DNA from: Narthecium ossifragum | Lineage: Eukaryota > Streptophyta > Magnoliopsida > Dioscoreales > Nartheciaceae | Direction: 5' to 3' | Assembly (NCBI GenBank): GCA_963920575.1 | Contig: CAWUCF010000033.1 | Coordinates: 150,617 to 214,616 of the forward strand | Length of the DNA: 64,000 bases | Shown here: one piece after another, positions 1-15,171 of the stretch | Layout: each line of letters starts with the position of its first letter | How positions within the stretch are numbered: the stretch's first letter is position 1 | The notes under the pieces: generated by a model | Databases searched by the model: none | What the model was told of the DNA's origin: nothing | What the model saw: only the letters and a program-made list of their open reading frames with translations | Translations under genes and position numbers: made by a program

Positions 1-3000
1 TTACCGTTTTCATTTTTGCCTTTTGCTTTATTTTTTGATACTAGGCCTTGCTAAATATTTTTCTTATTTCTCATTCATGTTTTTGCTGAATATCATCCCA
101 GGCGGGCCACCTCGAAGCCCCTGGCCACCGGATCAGGCACGTCGAATCCCCGGATCCTCTGCCTCCAAAATAGCAAGCTTTTACCTTTTACCTTTTTGCC
201 TTTTCCTTCACTTTTTGATACTAGGCCATGCTAATTTTTTTTTTCTTATTTCTGATTCATCTTTTTGTTGAATATCATCCCAGGCAGGCCTCCTCGAAGC
301 CCATGGCTACCGAATCGGGCACATCGAATCCCCGGATCCTCAGCCTCCAAAATAGCGAACTTTTACCTTTTACCTTTTTTGCCTTTTCCTTCACATTTTG
401 ATACTAGGCCTGCTAATTTTTTCCCCTTTTTCTCATTCATCATTTTGCTGAACATCATCCCAGGCAGGCCTCCTCGAAGCCCCTGGCCAGCTGATCACGC
501 ACGTCGAATCGCCGGATCCTTAGCCTCCAAAATAGCAAGCTTTTACCTTTTACCTTTTTTGCCTTTTCCTTCACTTTTTAATACTAGGCCTTGCTAATTT
601 TTTTTCTTATTTTTCATTCATTTTTTTGCTGAATATCATCCAGGCAGGCCTCCTCGAAGCCCCTGGCCACCGGATCGAGCACGTCAAATCCCCGGATCCT
701 CAGCCTCCAAAATAGCAAGCATTTACATTTTACATTTTTTGCCTTTTCTTTCACTTTTTAATACTAGGCCTTGCTAATTTTTTTTCTTATTTGTCATTGA
801 TTTTTTTACTTAATATCATCCCAGAAGGCCTCCTCGAAGCACATGGCGACCGAATCGGGCACGTCGAATCCTCAGATCCTCAGCCTCCAAAATAGCAAGC
901 TTTTACCTTTTACCTTTTTTGCCTTTTCCTTCATTTTTTTATACTAGACCTTGCTAATTTGTTTCCTTATTTCTCATTCATGTTTTTGTTGAATATTATC
1001 CCAGGCTGGCCTCCTCGAAGCCCCAGGCCACCGGATCGGGCACTTTGAATCCCCGGATCCTCAGCCTCCAAAATAGCAAGCTTTTACCTTTTACTTTTTT
1101 TTGTCATTTCCTTCAGTTTTTGATACTAGGCCTTGCGAATTTCTTTCACTTTTTCTCATTCATCTTTTTCCTAAATACCATCCCAGGCATGCCTCATCGA
1201 AGCCCCTGGCCACCGGATCGGGCATGTCGAATCCCCGGATCATCACCCTCCAAAATAGCAAACTTTTACCTTTTACCTTTTTTGCCTTTTCCTTCACTTT
1301 TTGAAACTAGGCCTTGCTAAGTTTTTTTCTTATTTCTAATTCATCTTTTTGCTGAATATCATCCTAGGCAGGCCTGCTCGAAGCCCCTGGGCACCGGATC
1401 GGGCATGTCGAATCCCCGGATCCTCAACCTCCAAAATACCAAGCTTTTACCTTTTACCTTTTTTGTCTTTTCGTTCACCTTTTGATTCTAGGCCTTACTA
1501 TTTTTTTTTCTTTTTTCTCATTCATCTTTTTGCTAAATGTCATCCCAGGCAGGCCTCCTCGAAGCCCCTGGCCACGGGATCGGACAAGTCGATTCACCGG
1601 ATCCTCAGCCTACAAAATAGCAAGCTTTTACCTTTTGCCGTTTTGGCTTTTCCTTCACTTTTTGATAATAGGCCTTGCTAATTTTTTTTCTTATTTCTCA
1701 TTAATCTTTTTGCTGACTATCATCCCAGGCAGGCCTCCTCGAAGCCCCTCGCCACCGGATCGAGCACGTCGAATTCCCGGATCCTCAGCCTCCAAGATAG
1801 CAAGCTTTTACCTTTTACCGTTTTTGCCTTTTCCTTCACTTTCTGATACTAGGCCTTGCTAATTTTTTTTCTTTTTTCGCATTCATCTTTTTGCTAAATT
1901 TCATCCCATGCAGGCCTCCTTGAAGCCCCTGGCCACCGGATCAGACACGTCGAATACCCGGATACTCAGCCTGCAAAATAGCAAGCTTTTACGTTTTACC
2001 TTTTTGCCTTTTCCTTAACTTTTTGATACTTGGCCTTGCTATTTTTTTTTCTTATTTCTCATTCATTTTTTTGCTGAATATCATCCAAGGCAAGCCTCCT
2101 CGAAGCCCCTGGCCACCGGATCGGGCACGTCGAATCCCCGGATCCTCAGCCTCCAAAATACCAAGCTTTTACCTTTTAACTTTTTTTTCCTTTCCTTCAC
2201 TTTTTGATACTAGGCCTTGCTAATTTTATTTCTTATTTCTCATTCATCTTTTTGCTGAATATCATCCCAGGCAGGCCTCTTCGAAACCCCTGGCAACCGG
2301 ATCGGGCACGTCGAATCCCCGGATCCTCAACCTCCAATATAGCAAGCTTTTACCTTTTACCTTTTTTGCCTTTTCCTTCACTTTTTAATACTAGGCCTTG
2401 CTAATTTTTTTTCTTATTTCTCATTCATTTTTTTGCTGAATATCATCCCAGGCAGGACTCCTCGAAGCCCCTGGACACCGGGTCGAGCACGTCGAATCCC
2501 CGGATCCTCAGCCTCCAAAATAGCAAGCTTTTAACTTTTACCATTTTTGTTTTTTCCTTCACTTTTTAATACTAGGCCTTACTAATTTTTTTTCTTATTT
2601 CTCATGCATCTTTTTACTGAATATCAACCCAGGCAGGCCTCCTCGAATCTCCTGGCCACCGGATCGGGCACGTCGAATCCCCGGATCCTCAGCCTCCAAA
2701 ATAGCACGCTTTTACCTTTTACTTTTTTTGCCTTTTCCTTCACTTTTAGATACTAGGCCTTGCGAATTTCTTTCCCTTTTTCTCATTCATCTTTTTGCTA
2801 AATATCATCCCAGACATACCTCCTCGAAGCCCCTGGCCACGGGATCGGACACGTCGATTCACCGGATCCTCAACCTCCAAAATAGCAAGCTTTTACCTTT
2901 TACCTTTTTTGCCTTTTCCTTCACTTTTTGAGACTAGGCCTTGCTAATTTTTTTTCTTATTTCTAATTCATCGTTTTAGTGAATATCATCCTAGGCAGGC

Positions 3001-3839
3001 CTGCTCGAAGCCCCTGGCCACCGGATCGGGAATGTCGAATCCCCGGATCCTCAACCTCCAAAATAGCAAGCTTTTAACTTTTACCTTTTTTGCCTTTTCG
3101 TTCACTTTTTGATTCTAGGCCTTACTAATTTTTTTCCTTTTTTCTCATTCATCTTTTTGCTAAATGTCATCCCAGGCAGGCCTCCTCAAAGCCCCTGGCC
3201 ACGGGATCGGACACGACGATTCACCGGATTCTCAGCCTGCAAAATAGCAAGCTTTTACCTTTTGCCTTTTTGCCTTTTCCTTCACTTTTTGATACTAGGC
3301 CTTGCTAATTTTTTTTATTATTTCTCATTAATCTTTTTGCTGAATATCATTCCAGGCAGGCCTCCTCGAAGCCCCTCGCCTCCGGATCGAGCACGTCGAA
3401 TCCCCGGATCCTCAGCCTCCAAAATAGCAAGCTTTTACCGTTTACCCTTTTTGCCTTTTCCTTCACTTTTTCATACTTGGCCTTGCTAATTTTTTTTCTT
3501 ATTTCTCATTCATGTTTTTGTTGAATATCATCCCAGGTAGGCTTCCCCGAAGCTCTTAGCGACCGAATCGGGGACGTCGAATCCTCATATCCTTAGCCTC
3601 CAAAATAGCAAGCTTTTACCTTTGACCTTTTTTGCCTTTTCCTTCACATATTGATACTAGGCCTGCTAATTTTTTTCCCTTTTTCTCATTCATCTTTTTG
3701 CTGAACATCATCCCAGACAGGCCTCCTCGAAGCCCCTGGCCACCGGATAGCGCACGTCGAATCCCCGGATCCTCAGCCTCCCAAATAGCAAGCTTTTACC
3801 TTTTACCTTTTTTGCCTTTTCCTTCACTTTTTAATACTT

Positions 3840-4563
3840 GGCCTTGCTAATTTTTTTTCTTATTTCTCATTCATTTTTTTGCTGAATATCATCCCAGGCA
3901 GGCCTCCTCGAAGCCCCTCGCCACCGGATCGAGCACGTCGAATCCCCGGATCCTCAGCCTCCAAAATAGCAAGCTTTTACCTTTTACCTTTTTTCCCTTT
4001 TCCTTCACTTTTTAATACTAGGCCTTGCTAATTTTTTTTCTTATTTCTCAATCATTTTTTTACTGAATATCATCCCAGCTAGGCCTCCTCTACGCTCTTG
4101 GCGACCGTATCGGGCACGTCGAATCCTCAGATCCTAAGCCTCCAAAATAGCAAGCTTTTACCTTTTAGATTTTTTGCCTTTTCCTTCAATTTTTGATACT
4201 AGGCCTTGCTAATTTTTTTTCTAATTTCTCATTCATCTTTTTGCTGAATATCATCCCAGGCAGGCCTCCTCGAAGCCCCTCGCCACCGGATCGAGCACGT
4301 CGAATCCCCGGATCCTCAGCCTCCAAAATAGCAAGCTTTTACCTTTTACCTTTTTTCCCTTTTCCTTCACTTTTTAATACTAGGCCTTGCTAATTTTTTT
4401 TCTTATTTCTCAATCATTTTTTTACTGAATATCATCCCAGCTAGGCCTCCTCGACGCTCTTGGCGACCGTATCGGGCACGTCGAATCCTCAGATCCTCAG
4501 CCTCCAAAATAGCAAGCTTTTACCTTTTAGATTTTTTGCCTTTTCCTTCAATTTTTGATACTA
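3840..4563 (+). repeat. Recent dimer duplication (2 x 362 bp)
   Basis: The two-monomer blocks 3840-4201 and 4202-4563 are near-identical, including rare variants: 'cagctaggcctcctc', 'gctcttggcgaccgtatcgg' and 'ttttagattttttgcc'. Flanking dimers lack this combination. Two adjacent monomers were therefore copied as a unit, as expected from unequal exchange offset by two units. Confidence 0.85.
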
Positions 4564-6438
4564 GGCCTTGCTAATTTTTTTTTCTAATTTCTCATTCATC
4601 TTTTTGCTGAATATCATCCCAGGCAGGCCTCCTCGAAGCCCCTCGTCACCGGATCGAGCACGTCGAATCCCCGGGTCCTCAGCATTCAAAATAGCAAGCT
4701 TTTACCTTTTACAATTTTTGCCTTTTCCTTCACTTTTTGAAACTATGGCTTGCTAATTTTTTTTCTTATTTCTCATTCATCTTTTTGTTGAATATCATCC
4801 CAGGCAAGCCTCGTCGAAGCCCCGGGCCACCGGATCGGGCACGTCGAATCCCCGGATCATCAGCCTCCAAAATAGCAAGCTTTTACGTTTTACCTTTTTT
4901 GCCTTTAGCTTCACTTTTTGATACTAGGCCTTGCTAATTTTTTTTCTTATTTCTCATTCATATTTCTGCTAAATATCATCCGAGGCTGGCCTCCTCGAAG
5001 CCCGTGGGCACCGGATCGGACACGTCGAATACCCGGATCCTCAGCCTGCAAAATAACAAGCTTTTACCTTTTGCCTTTTTGCCTTTTGCTTCACTTTTTG
5101 ATACTAGGCCTTGCTAAATTTTTTTCTTATTTCTCATTCATCTTTTTGTTGAATATCATCCCAGGCGGGTCTCCTCCAAGCCCCTGGCCACCGGATCAGG
5201 CACGTCAAATCCTCGGATCCTCAACCTCCAAAATAGCAAGCTTTTACCTTTTACCTTTTTGCCTTTTCCTTCAATTTTTGATACTAGGCCATGCTAATTT
5301 TTTTTCTTATTTCTCATTCATCTTTTTGCTGAATATCATCCCAGGCAGGCCTCCTCGAAACCCCTGGCCACTTGATCGGGCACGTCGAATCCCCGGATCC
5401 ACAACCTCCAAAATAGCAACCTTTTACCTTGTATCTTTTTTGCCTTTTCCTTCACTTTTTAATTCTAGGCCTTGCTAATTTTTTTTCTTATTTCTCATTC
5501 ATCTTTTTGCAGAATATTCACCCAGACAGGCCTCCTCGAAGCCCCTGGCCACCAGATCGGGCACGTCGAATCCCCGAATCTTCAGCCCCCAAAATAGCAA
5601 GCTTTTACCTTTTACCTTTTTTGCCTTTCCTTCACTTTTTGATACTAGGTCTTGCTAATTTTTTTTCTTATTTCTCATTCATCTTTTTGCTGAATATCAT
5701 CCCAGCCCGGCCTCTTCGAAACCCCTGGCCACCGGATCCGGCACGTCGAATCCCCGGATCCTCAACCTCCAAAATAGCAAGCTTTTACCTTTTACCTTTT
5801 TTGCCTTTTCCTTCACTTTTTAATACTAGGCCTTGCTAATTTTTTTTCTTATTTCTCATTCATCTTTTTGCAGAATATCAACCCAGACAGGCCTCCTCGA
5901 AGCCCCTGGCCACCGGATCGGGCAGGTCGAATCCCCGGATCCTCAGCCTCGAAAATAGCAAGCTCTTACCTTTTACCTTTTTTGCCTTTTGCTTCACTTT
6001 TTGATACTAGGCCTTGCTAAATTTTTTTCTTATTTCTCATTCATCTTTTTGCTAAATATCATCCCAGGCAGGCCTCCTCGAAGTCCCTGGGCACCGGATC
6101 GGACACGTCGAATCCCCGGATCCTCAGCCTGCAAAATAGCAAGCTTTTACCTTTTTCCTTTTTGCGTTTTGCTTCATTTTTTGATACTAGTCCTTGCTAA
6201 ATTTTTTTCTTATTTCTCATTCATCTTTTCGCTGAATATCATCCCAGGCGGGCCACCTCGAAGCCCCTGGCCACTAAATCAGGCATGTCGAATCCCCGGA
6301 TCCTCAGCCTCCAAAATAGCAAGCTTTTACCTTTTACCTTTTTGCCTTTTCCTTCACTTTTTGATACTAGGCCATGCTAATTGTTTTTCTTATTTCTGAT
6401 TCATCTTTTTGCTGAATATCATCCCAGACAGGCCTCCT

Positions 6439-7279
6439 CGAAACCCCTGGCAGCCGAATCGGGCACGTCGAATCCCCGGATCTTCAGCCTCCAAAATAGC
6501 AAGCTTTTACCCTTAACCTTTTTTGCCTTTTCCTTCAATTTCTGATACTAGGCCTTGCTAATTTTTTTTCTTATTTCTCATGCATCTTTTTACTGAATAT
6601 CAACCCAGACAGGCCTCCTCGAATCCCCTGGCCACCGGATCGGCCAATTCGAATCCCCGGATCCTCAGCCTCCAAAATAGCAAGCTTTTACCTTTTACCT
6701 TTTTTGTTTTTTCCTTCACTTTTTAATACTAGGCCTTCCTAATTTTTTTTCTTATTTCTCATGCATCTTTTTGCTGAATATCAACCCAGGCAGGCCTCCT
6801 CGAATCCCCTGGCCACCGGATCGGGCACGTCGAATCCCCGGATCCTCAGCCTCCAAAATAGCACGCTTTTACCTTTTACTTTTTTTGCCTTTTCCTTCTC
6901 TTTTTGATACTAGGCCTTGCGAATTTCTTTCCCTTTTTCTCATTCATCTTTTTCGAAACCCCTGGCAGCCGAATCGGGCACGTCGAATCCCCGGATCCTC
7001 AGCCTCCAAAATAGCAAGCTTTTACCCTTAACCTTTTTTGCCTTTTCCTTCAATTTCTGATACTAGGCCTTGCTAATTTTTTTTCTTATTTCTCATGCAT
7101 CTTTTTACTGAATATCAACCCAGACAGGCCTCCTCGAATCCCCTGGCCACCGGATCGGCCAATTCGAATCCCCGGATCCTCAGCCTCCAAAATAGCAAGC
7201 TTTTACCTTTTACCTTTTTTGTTTTTTCCTTCACTTTTTAATACTAGGCCTTCCTAATTTTTTTTCTTATTTCTCATTC
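6439..7279 (+). repeat. Local duplication with a shortened monomer at the junction
   Basis: Sequence from 6439 ('cgaaacccctggcagccg') recurs from 6954 at an offset of 515 bp and stays near-identical to about 6764/7279. It includes the rare 'ttacccttaacc' and 'cggccaattcgaatcc' variants. At about 6953 the monomer jumps from 'catctttt' straight to 'cgaaacccc', losing about 29 bp of the usual 'gaatatcatcccaggc' part. This is the seam of the duplication, which explains an offset that is not a multiple of 181. Confidence 0.8.
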
Positions 7280-10200
7280 ATCTTTTTGCGGAATATCATC
7301 CCAGGCAGGCCTCCTCGAAGCCTCTGACCACCAGATCGGGCAAGTCGAATCCCCGGATCCTCAGCCTCCAAAATAGCAAGCTTTTACATTTTACCTTTTT
7401 TGCCTTTTCCTTCACTTTTTGATACAAGGCCATGCTAATTTTTTTTCCCTTTTTCTCATTCATCTTTTTGGTGAATATCATCCTAAGCAGGCCTCCCCTA
7501 TGCCCCTGGCCACCGTATCGGGCACGTAGAATCCTCGGATCCTCAGCCTACAAAATACCAAGCTTTTACCTTTTACCTTTTTTGCCTTTTCCTTCACTTT
7601 TTGAAACTAGGCCTTGCTAATTTTTTTTCTTATTTCTAATTCATCTTTTTGCTGAATATCATCATAGGCAGGCCTGCTCGAAGCCCCTGGCCACCGGATC
7701 GGTCATGACGAATCCCCGGATCCTCAATCTCCAAAATAGCAAGCTTTTACCTTTTACCTTTTTTGCCTATTCGTTCACTTTTTTATTCTAGGCCTTACTA
7801 ATTTTTTTTTTTTTCTCATTCATCTTTTTGCTAAATGTCGTCCTAGGCAGGCCTCCTCGAAGCCCCTGGCCACGGGATCGGACACGTCGATTCATGGGAT
7901 CCTCAACCTGCAAAATAGCAAGCTTTTACCTTTTGCCTTTTTGTTTTTTCCTTCAATTTTTGATACTAGGCCTTGCTAATTTTTTTTCTTATTTCTCATT
8001 AATCTTTTTGCTGAATATCATCCCAGGCAGGCCTCCTCGAAGCCCCTCGCCACCGGATCGAGCACGTCGAATCCCCGGATCGTCAGCCTCCAAAATAGCA
8101 AGCTTTTACCTTTTACCCTTTTTGCCTTTTCCTTCACTTTTTCATACTAGGCCTTGCTAATTTTTTTTCTTATTTCTCATTCATTTTTTCGCTGAATATC
8201 ATCCCAGGTAGGCATCCCCGAAGCTCTTAGCGACCGAATCGGGGACGTCGAATCCTCAGATCCTCAGCCTCCAAAATAGCAAGCTTTTACCTTTGACCTT
8301 TTTTGCCTTTTCCTTCACATTTTGATACTAGGCCTGCTAATTTTTTTCCCTTTTTCTCATTAATCTTTTTGCTGAACATCATCCCAGGCAGGCCTCCTCG
8401 AAGCCCCTGGCCACTGGATCGAGCACGTCGAATCCCCGGATCCTCATCCTGCAAAATAGCAAGCTTTTACCTTTTGCCTTTTTGCCTTTTGCTTCACTTT
8501 TTGATACTAGGCCTTGCCAAATTTTTTTCTTATTTCTTATTCATCTTTTTGTTGAAAATCATCCCAGGCGGGCCTCCTCGAAGCCCCTGGCCACCGGATC
8601 AAGCACGTCGAATCCCCGGATCCTCAACCTCCAAAATAGCAAGCTTTTACCTTTTACCTTTTTTGCCTTTCCTTCACTTTTTTATACTAGGCCATGCTAA
8701 TTTTTTTTCTTATTTCTCATTCATCTTTTTCCTGAATATCATCCCAGGCAGACCTCTTCGAAAACCCTGGCCACCGGATCGGGCACGTCAAATCCCCGGA
8801 TCCTCAACCTCCAAAATAGCAAGCTTTTACCGTTTACCTTTTTTGCCTTTTCCTTCACTTTTTAATACTAGACCTTGCTAATTTTTTTTCTTATTTCTCA
8901 TTCATCTTTTTGCAGAATATCAACCCAGACAGGCCTTCTCGAAGCCCCTGGCCACCGGATCGGGCACGTCGAATCCCCGGATCCTCAGCCTCGAAAATAG
9001 CAAGCTTTTACCTTTTACCTTTTTTGCCTTTTCCTTCACTTTCTGATACTAGGCCTTGCTAATTTTTTTTCTTATTTCTCATGCATCTTTTTACTGAATA
9101 TCAACCCAGATAGGCCTCCTCGAATCCCCTGGCCACCGGATCGGCCAATTCGAATCCCCGGATCCTCAGCCTCCAAAATAGCAAGCTTTTACCTTTTACC
9201 TTTTTTGCTTTTTCCTTCACTTTTTAATACAAGGCCTTGCTAATTTTTTTTCTTATTTCTCATGCATCTTTTTGCTGAATATCAACCCAGGCAGGCCTCC
9301 TCGAATCCCCCGGCCACCGGATCGGGCACGTCGAATCTCCGGATCCTCAGCCTCCAAAATAGCACGCTTATACCTTTTACTTTTTTTTGCCTTTTCCTTC
9401 ACTTTTTGATACTAGGCCTTGCGAATTTCTTTCCCTTTTTCTAATTCATCTTTTTGCTAAATATCATCCCAGGCATGCCTCCTCGAAGCCCCTGGCCACC
9501 AGATCGGGCATGTCGAATCCCCGGATCCTCAACCTCCAAAATAGCAAGCTTTTACCTTTTACCTTTTTTGCCTTTTCGTTCACTTTTTGATTCTAGGCCA
9601 TACTAATTTTTTTTTTTCTCATTCATCTTTTTGCTAAATGTGATCCTTGGCAGGCCTCCTCGAAGCCCCTGGCCACGGGATCGGACACATCGATTCACCG
9701 GATCCTCAGCCTGCAAAATAGCAAGCTTTTACCTTTTGCCTTTTTGCCTTTTCCTTCACTTTTTGATACTAGGCTTTGCTAATTTTTTATCTTATTTCTC
9801 ATTAATCTTTTTGCTGAATATCATCCCAGGCAGGCCTCCTCGAAGCCCCTCGCCACCGGATCGAGCACGTCGAATCCCCGGATCCTCAGCCTCCAAAATA
9901 GCAACCTTTTACCTTTTACCTTTTTTGCCTTTTCCTTCACTTTTTCATACTAGGACTTGCTAATTTTTTTTCATATTTCTCATTCATTTTTTTGCTGAAT
10001 ATCATCCCAGGTAGGCCTCCTCGAAGCTCTTGGCGACCGAATCGGGCACGTCAAATCCTCAGATCCTCAGCCTCCAAAATAGCAAACTTTTACCTTTTAC
10101 CTTTTTAGCCTTTTCCTTCACATTTTGATACTAGGCCTGCAAATTTTTTTCCCTTTTTCTCATTCATCTTTTTGCTGAACATCATCCCAGGCAGGACTCC

Positions 10201-13200
10201 TCGAAGCCCCTGGCCACCGAATAGCGCACGTCGAATCCCCGGATCCTCAGCCTCCAAAATAGCAAGCTTTTACCTTTTACCTTTTTTGCCTTTTCCTTCA
10301 CTTTTTAATACTAGGCCTTGCTATTTTTTTTTCTTATTTCTCATTCATTTTTTTGCTGAATATTATCCCTGGCAGGCCTCCTCGAAGCCCCTGGCCACCG
10401 GATCGAGCACGTCGAATCCCCGGATCCTCAGCCTCCAAAATAGCAAGCTTTTACCTTTTGCCTTTTTGCCTTTTCCTTCACTTTTTGATACTAGGCTTTG
10501 CTAAATTTTTTATCTTATGTCTCATTAATCTTTTTGCTGAATATCATCCCAGGCAGGCCTCCTCGAAGCCCCTGGCCACCGGATCGAGCACGTCGAATCC
10601 CCGGATCATCAGCCTCCAAAATAGCAACTTTTTACCATTTACCTTTTTTGCCTTTTCCTTCACTTTTTCATACTAGGACTTGCTAATTTTTTTTCATATT
10701 TATCATTCATTTTTTTGCTGAATATCATCGCAGGTAGGCCTCCTCGAAGCTCTTGGCGACCGAATCGGGCACGTCGAATCCTCAGATCCTTAGCCTCCAA
10801 AATAGCAAGCTTTTACCTTTTACCTTTTTAGCCTTTTCCTTCACATTTTGATACTAGGCCTACTAATTTTTTTCCCTTTTTCTCATTCATCTTTTTGCTG
10901 AACATCATCCCAGGCAGGCCTCCTCGAAGCCCCTGGCCACCGGATAGCGCACATCGAATCCCCGGATCCTCAGCCTTCAAAATAGCAAGCTTTTACCTTT
11001 TACCTTTTTTGCCTTTTCCTTCACTTTTAATACTAGGCCTTGCTTATTTTTTTTCTTATTTCTCATTCATTTTTTTACTGAATATCATCCAAGCTAGGCC
11101 TCCTCGAAGCTCTTGGCGACCGTATCGGGCACGTCGAATCCTCAGATCCTCAGCCTCCAAAATAGCAAGCTTTTACCTTTTAGCTTTTTTGCCTTTTCCT
11201 TCACTTTTTAATACTAGGCCTTGCTAATTTTTTTTCTTATTTCTCATTCATCTTTTTGCTGAATATCATCCCTGGCAGGCCTCCACGAAGCCCCTAGATA
11301 CCGGATCGAGCACGTCGAATCCCCGGGTCCTCAGCATCCAAAATAGCAAGCTTTTACCTTTTACCATTTTTGCCTTTTCCTTCACTTTTTGATACTAGGG
11401 CTTGCTAATTTTTTTTCTTATATCTCATTCATCTTTTTGTTGAATATCATCCCAGGCAAGCCTCCTCAAAGCCACTGGCTACCGGATCGGGTACGTCGAA
11501 TCCCCGGATCATTAGCCTCCAAAATAGCAAGCTTTTACCTTTTACCTTTTTTGCCTTTAGCTTCACTTTTTGATACTAGGCCTTGCTAATTTTTTTTCTT
11601 ATTTCTCATTCATGTTTTTGCTAAATATAATCCCTGGCAGGCCTCCTCGAAGCCCCTCGCCACCGGATCGAGCACGTCGTATCCCCGGATCCTCAGCCTC
11701 CAAAATAGCAACCTTTTACCTTTTACCTTTTTTGCCTTTTCCTTCACTTTTTCATACAAGGACTTGCTAATTTTTTTTCTTATTTCTCATTCATTTTTTT
11801 GCTGAATATTATCCCAGGTAGGCCTCCTCGAAGCTCTTGGCGACCGAATCGGGCACGTCGAATCCTTAGATCCTCAGCCTCCAAAATAGCAAGCTTTTAC
11901 CTTTTACCTTTTTAGCCTTTTCCTTCACATTTTGATACTAGGCCTGCTAATTTTTTTCCCTTTTTCTCATTCATCTTTTTGCTGAACATCATCCCAGGCA
12001 GGCCTCCTCGAAGCCCCAGGCCACCGAATAGCGCATGTCGAATCCCCGGATCCTCAGCCTCCAAAATAACAAGCTTTTACCTTTTACCTTTTTTGCCTTT
12101 TCCTTCACTTTTTAATACTAGGCCTTGCTAATTTTTTTTCTTATTTCTCATTCATTTTTTTGCTGAATATCATCCCTGGCAGGCCTCCTCGAAGCCCCTG
12201 GACACCGGATCGAGCACGTCGAATCCCCGGATCCTCAGCCTCCAAAATAGCAAGCTTTTACCTTTTACCTTTTTTGCCTTTTCCTTCACTTTTTGATACT
12301 AGGCCTTGCTAATTTTTTTTCTAATTTCTCATTCATCGTTTTGCTGAATATCATCCCAGGCATGCGTCCACGAAGCCCCTAGCCACCGGATCGAGCACGT
12401 CGAATCACCGGGTCCTCAGCATCCAAAATAGCAAGCTTTTACCTTTTACCATTTTTGCCTTTTCCTTCACTTTTTGATACTAGGGCTTGCTAATTTTTTT
12501 CTTATATCTCATTCATCATTTTGTTGAATATCATCCCAGGCAAGCCTCCTCAAAGCCCCTGGCTACCGGATCGGGTACGTCGAATCCCCGGATCCTCAAC
12601 CTCCAAAATAGCAAGCTTTTACCTTTTACCTTTTTGCCTTTTCCTTCACTTTTTGCTACTAGGCATTGCTAATTTTTTTTCTTATTTCTAATTCATCTTT
12701 TTGGTGAGTATCATCCCAGTCAGGCCTCCTCGAAGCCCCTGGCCATCAAATCGGGCACGTCGAATCTCCGGATCATCAGCATCCAAAATAACAAGCTTTT
12801 ACCTTTTACCTTTTTTACCTTTTCCTTCACTTTTTGATACTAGGCCTTGCTAATTTTTTTTCCTTTTTCTCATTCATCTATTTGCTAACTATCATCCCAG
12901 GCTGGCCTCCTCGATGCCCCTGGCCACCGGATCGGACACGTCGAATCTCCGGATCCTCAGCTTGCAAAATAGCAAGCTTTTACCTTTTGCCTTTTTGCCT
13001 TTTCCTTCACTTTTTGATACTTGGCCTTGCTATTATTTCTCAATAATCTATTTGATGAATATCATCCCAGGCAGGCCTCCCCTAAGCCCCTGGCCACCGG
13101 ATCGGGCACGTCGAATCCCCGGATCCTCAACCTCCAAAATAGCAAGCTTTTACCTTTTACCTTTTTTACCTTTTCCTTCACTTTATAATACTAGGCCTTG

Positions 13201-15171
13201 CTAATTTTTTTCTTATTTCTCATTCATCTTTTTGCAGAATATCAACCCAGATAGGCCTCCTCGAAGCCCCTGGCCACCGGATCAGGCACGTCGAATCCCC
13301 GGATCCTCAGCCTCGAAAATAGCAAGCTCTTATCTTTACCCTTTTTTGCCTTTTGCTTCACTTTTTGATACTAGGCCTTGCTAATTTTTTTTCTTATTTC
13401 TCATTCATCTTTCTGCTAAATATCATCCAAGGCAGGCCTCCTCGAAGCTCCTGGGCACCGAATAGGACATGTCGAATCCCCGGATCCTCAGCCTGTAAAA
13501 TAACAAGCTTTTACCTTTTACCTTTTTGCCTTTTGCTTCATTTTTTGATACTAGGCCTTGCTAAATTTTTTTCTTATTTCTCATTCATCTTTTTGCTGAA
13601 TATCATCCCAAGCGGGCCTCCTCGAAGCCCCTGGCCACCGGATCAGGCACGTCGAATCTCCGGATCCTCACCCTCCAAAATAGCAAGCTTTTACCTTTTA
13701 CCTTTTTTGCCTTTTCCTTCACTTTCTGATACTAGGCCTTGCTAATTTTTTTTCTTATTTCTCATGCATTTTTTTGCTGAATATCAACCCAGGTAGGCCT
13801 GCTCGAATCCCCTGGCCACCGGATCGGCCAATTCGAATCCCCGGATCCTCAGCCTCCAAAATAGCAAGCTTTTACCTTTTACCTTTTTTGCCTTTTCCTT
13901 CACATTTTGATACTTGGCCTTGCTAATTTTTTTTTATTTTCCATTCATCCTTTTGCTGAATATCATTCCAGGCAGGCCTCCTCGAAGCCCCTGGCCACTG
14001 GATCGAGCACGTCGAATCCCCGGATCTTCAGACTCCAAAATAGCAATCTTTTACCTTTTACCTTTTTTGTCTTTTCCTTCACTTTTTAATATTAGGCCTT
14101 GCTAATTTTATTTTTTATTTCTCATTCATCTTTTTGCTGAATATCAACCCAAACAGGCCTCCTCGAAGCCCCTGGCCACCGGATTGGGCACGTCGAATCC
14201 CCGGATCCTCAGCCTCCAAAATAGCAAACTTTTACCTTTTACATTTTTTGCCTTTTCCTTCACTTTTTGATACTAGGCAATGCTAATTTTTTTTTCTTAT
14301 TTCTCATGCATCTTTTTGCTGAATATCATCCCAGGCAGGCCTCCTTGAATCCCCTGGCCACCGGATCGGCCAATTCGAATCCCCGGATCCTCAGCCTCCA
14401 AAATAGACACCTTTTACCTTTTATCTTTTTTACTTTTTCCTTCACTTTTTAATACAAGGCCTTGCTAAATTTTTTTCATATTCCTCATTCATCTTTTTGC
14501 TGAATATCATCCCAGGCAGGCCTCCTCGAATCCCCTGGCCACCGGATCGAGCACGTCGAATCCCCGGATCCTCAGTCTCCAAAATAGCAAGCTTCTACCT
14601 TTTACCTTTTTTGCCTTTTCCTTCACTTTTTAATACTAGGCCTTGCTAATTTTTTTTCTTATTTCTCATTAATCTTTTTGCTAAATATCATCCCAGGCAG
14701 GCCTCCTTGAAGCCCCTGGCCACCGGATCGAGCACGTGGAATCCCCGGATCTTCAGACTCCAAAATAGCAATCTTTTACCTTTTACCTTTTTTGTCTTTT
14801 CCTCCACTTTTTAATATTAGGCCTTGCTAATTTTTTTTCTTATTTCTCATTCATCTTTTTGCTGAATATCAACCCAAACAGGCCTCCTCGAAGCCCCTGG
14901 CCACCGGATCGGGCATGTCGAATCTCCGGATCATCAGCATCCAAAATAGCAAGCTTTTACCTTTTACCTTTTTTGCCTTTTCCTTCACTTTTTGATATTA
15001 GGCCTTGCTAATTTTTTTTCCTTTTTCTCATTCATCTATTTGCTAAATATCATCCCATGCAGGCCTCCTCGATGCCCCTGGCCACCGGATCGGACACGTC
15101 GAATCTCCGGATCCTTTGCTTGAAAAATAGCAAGCTTTTATCTTTTGCCTTTTTGCCTTTTCCTTCACTTT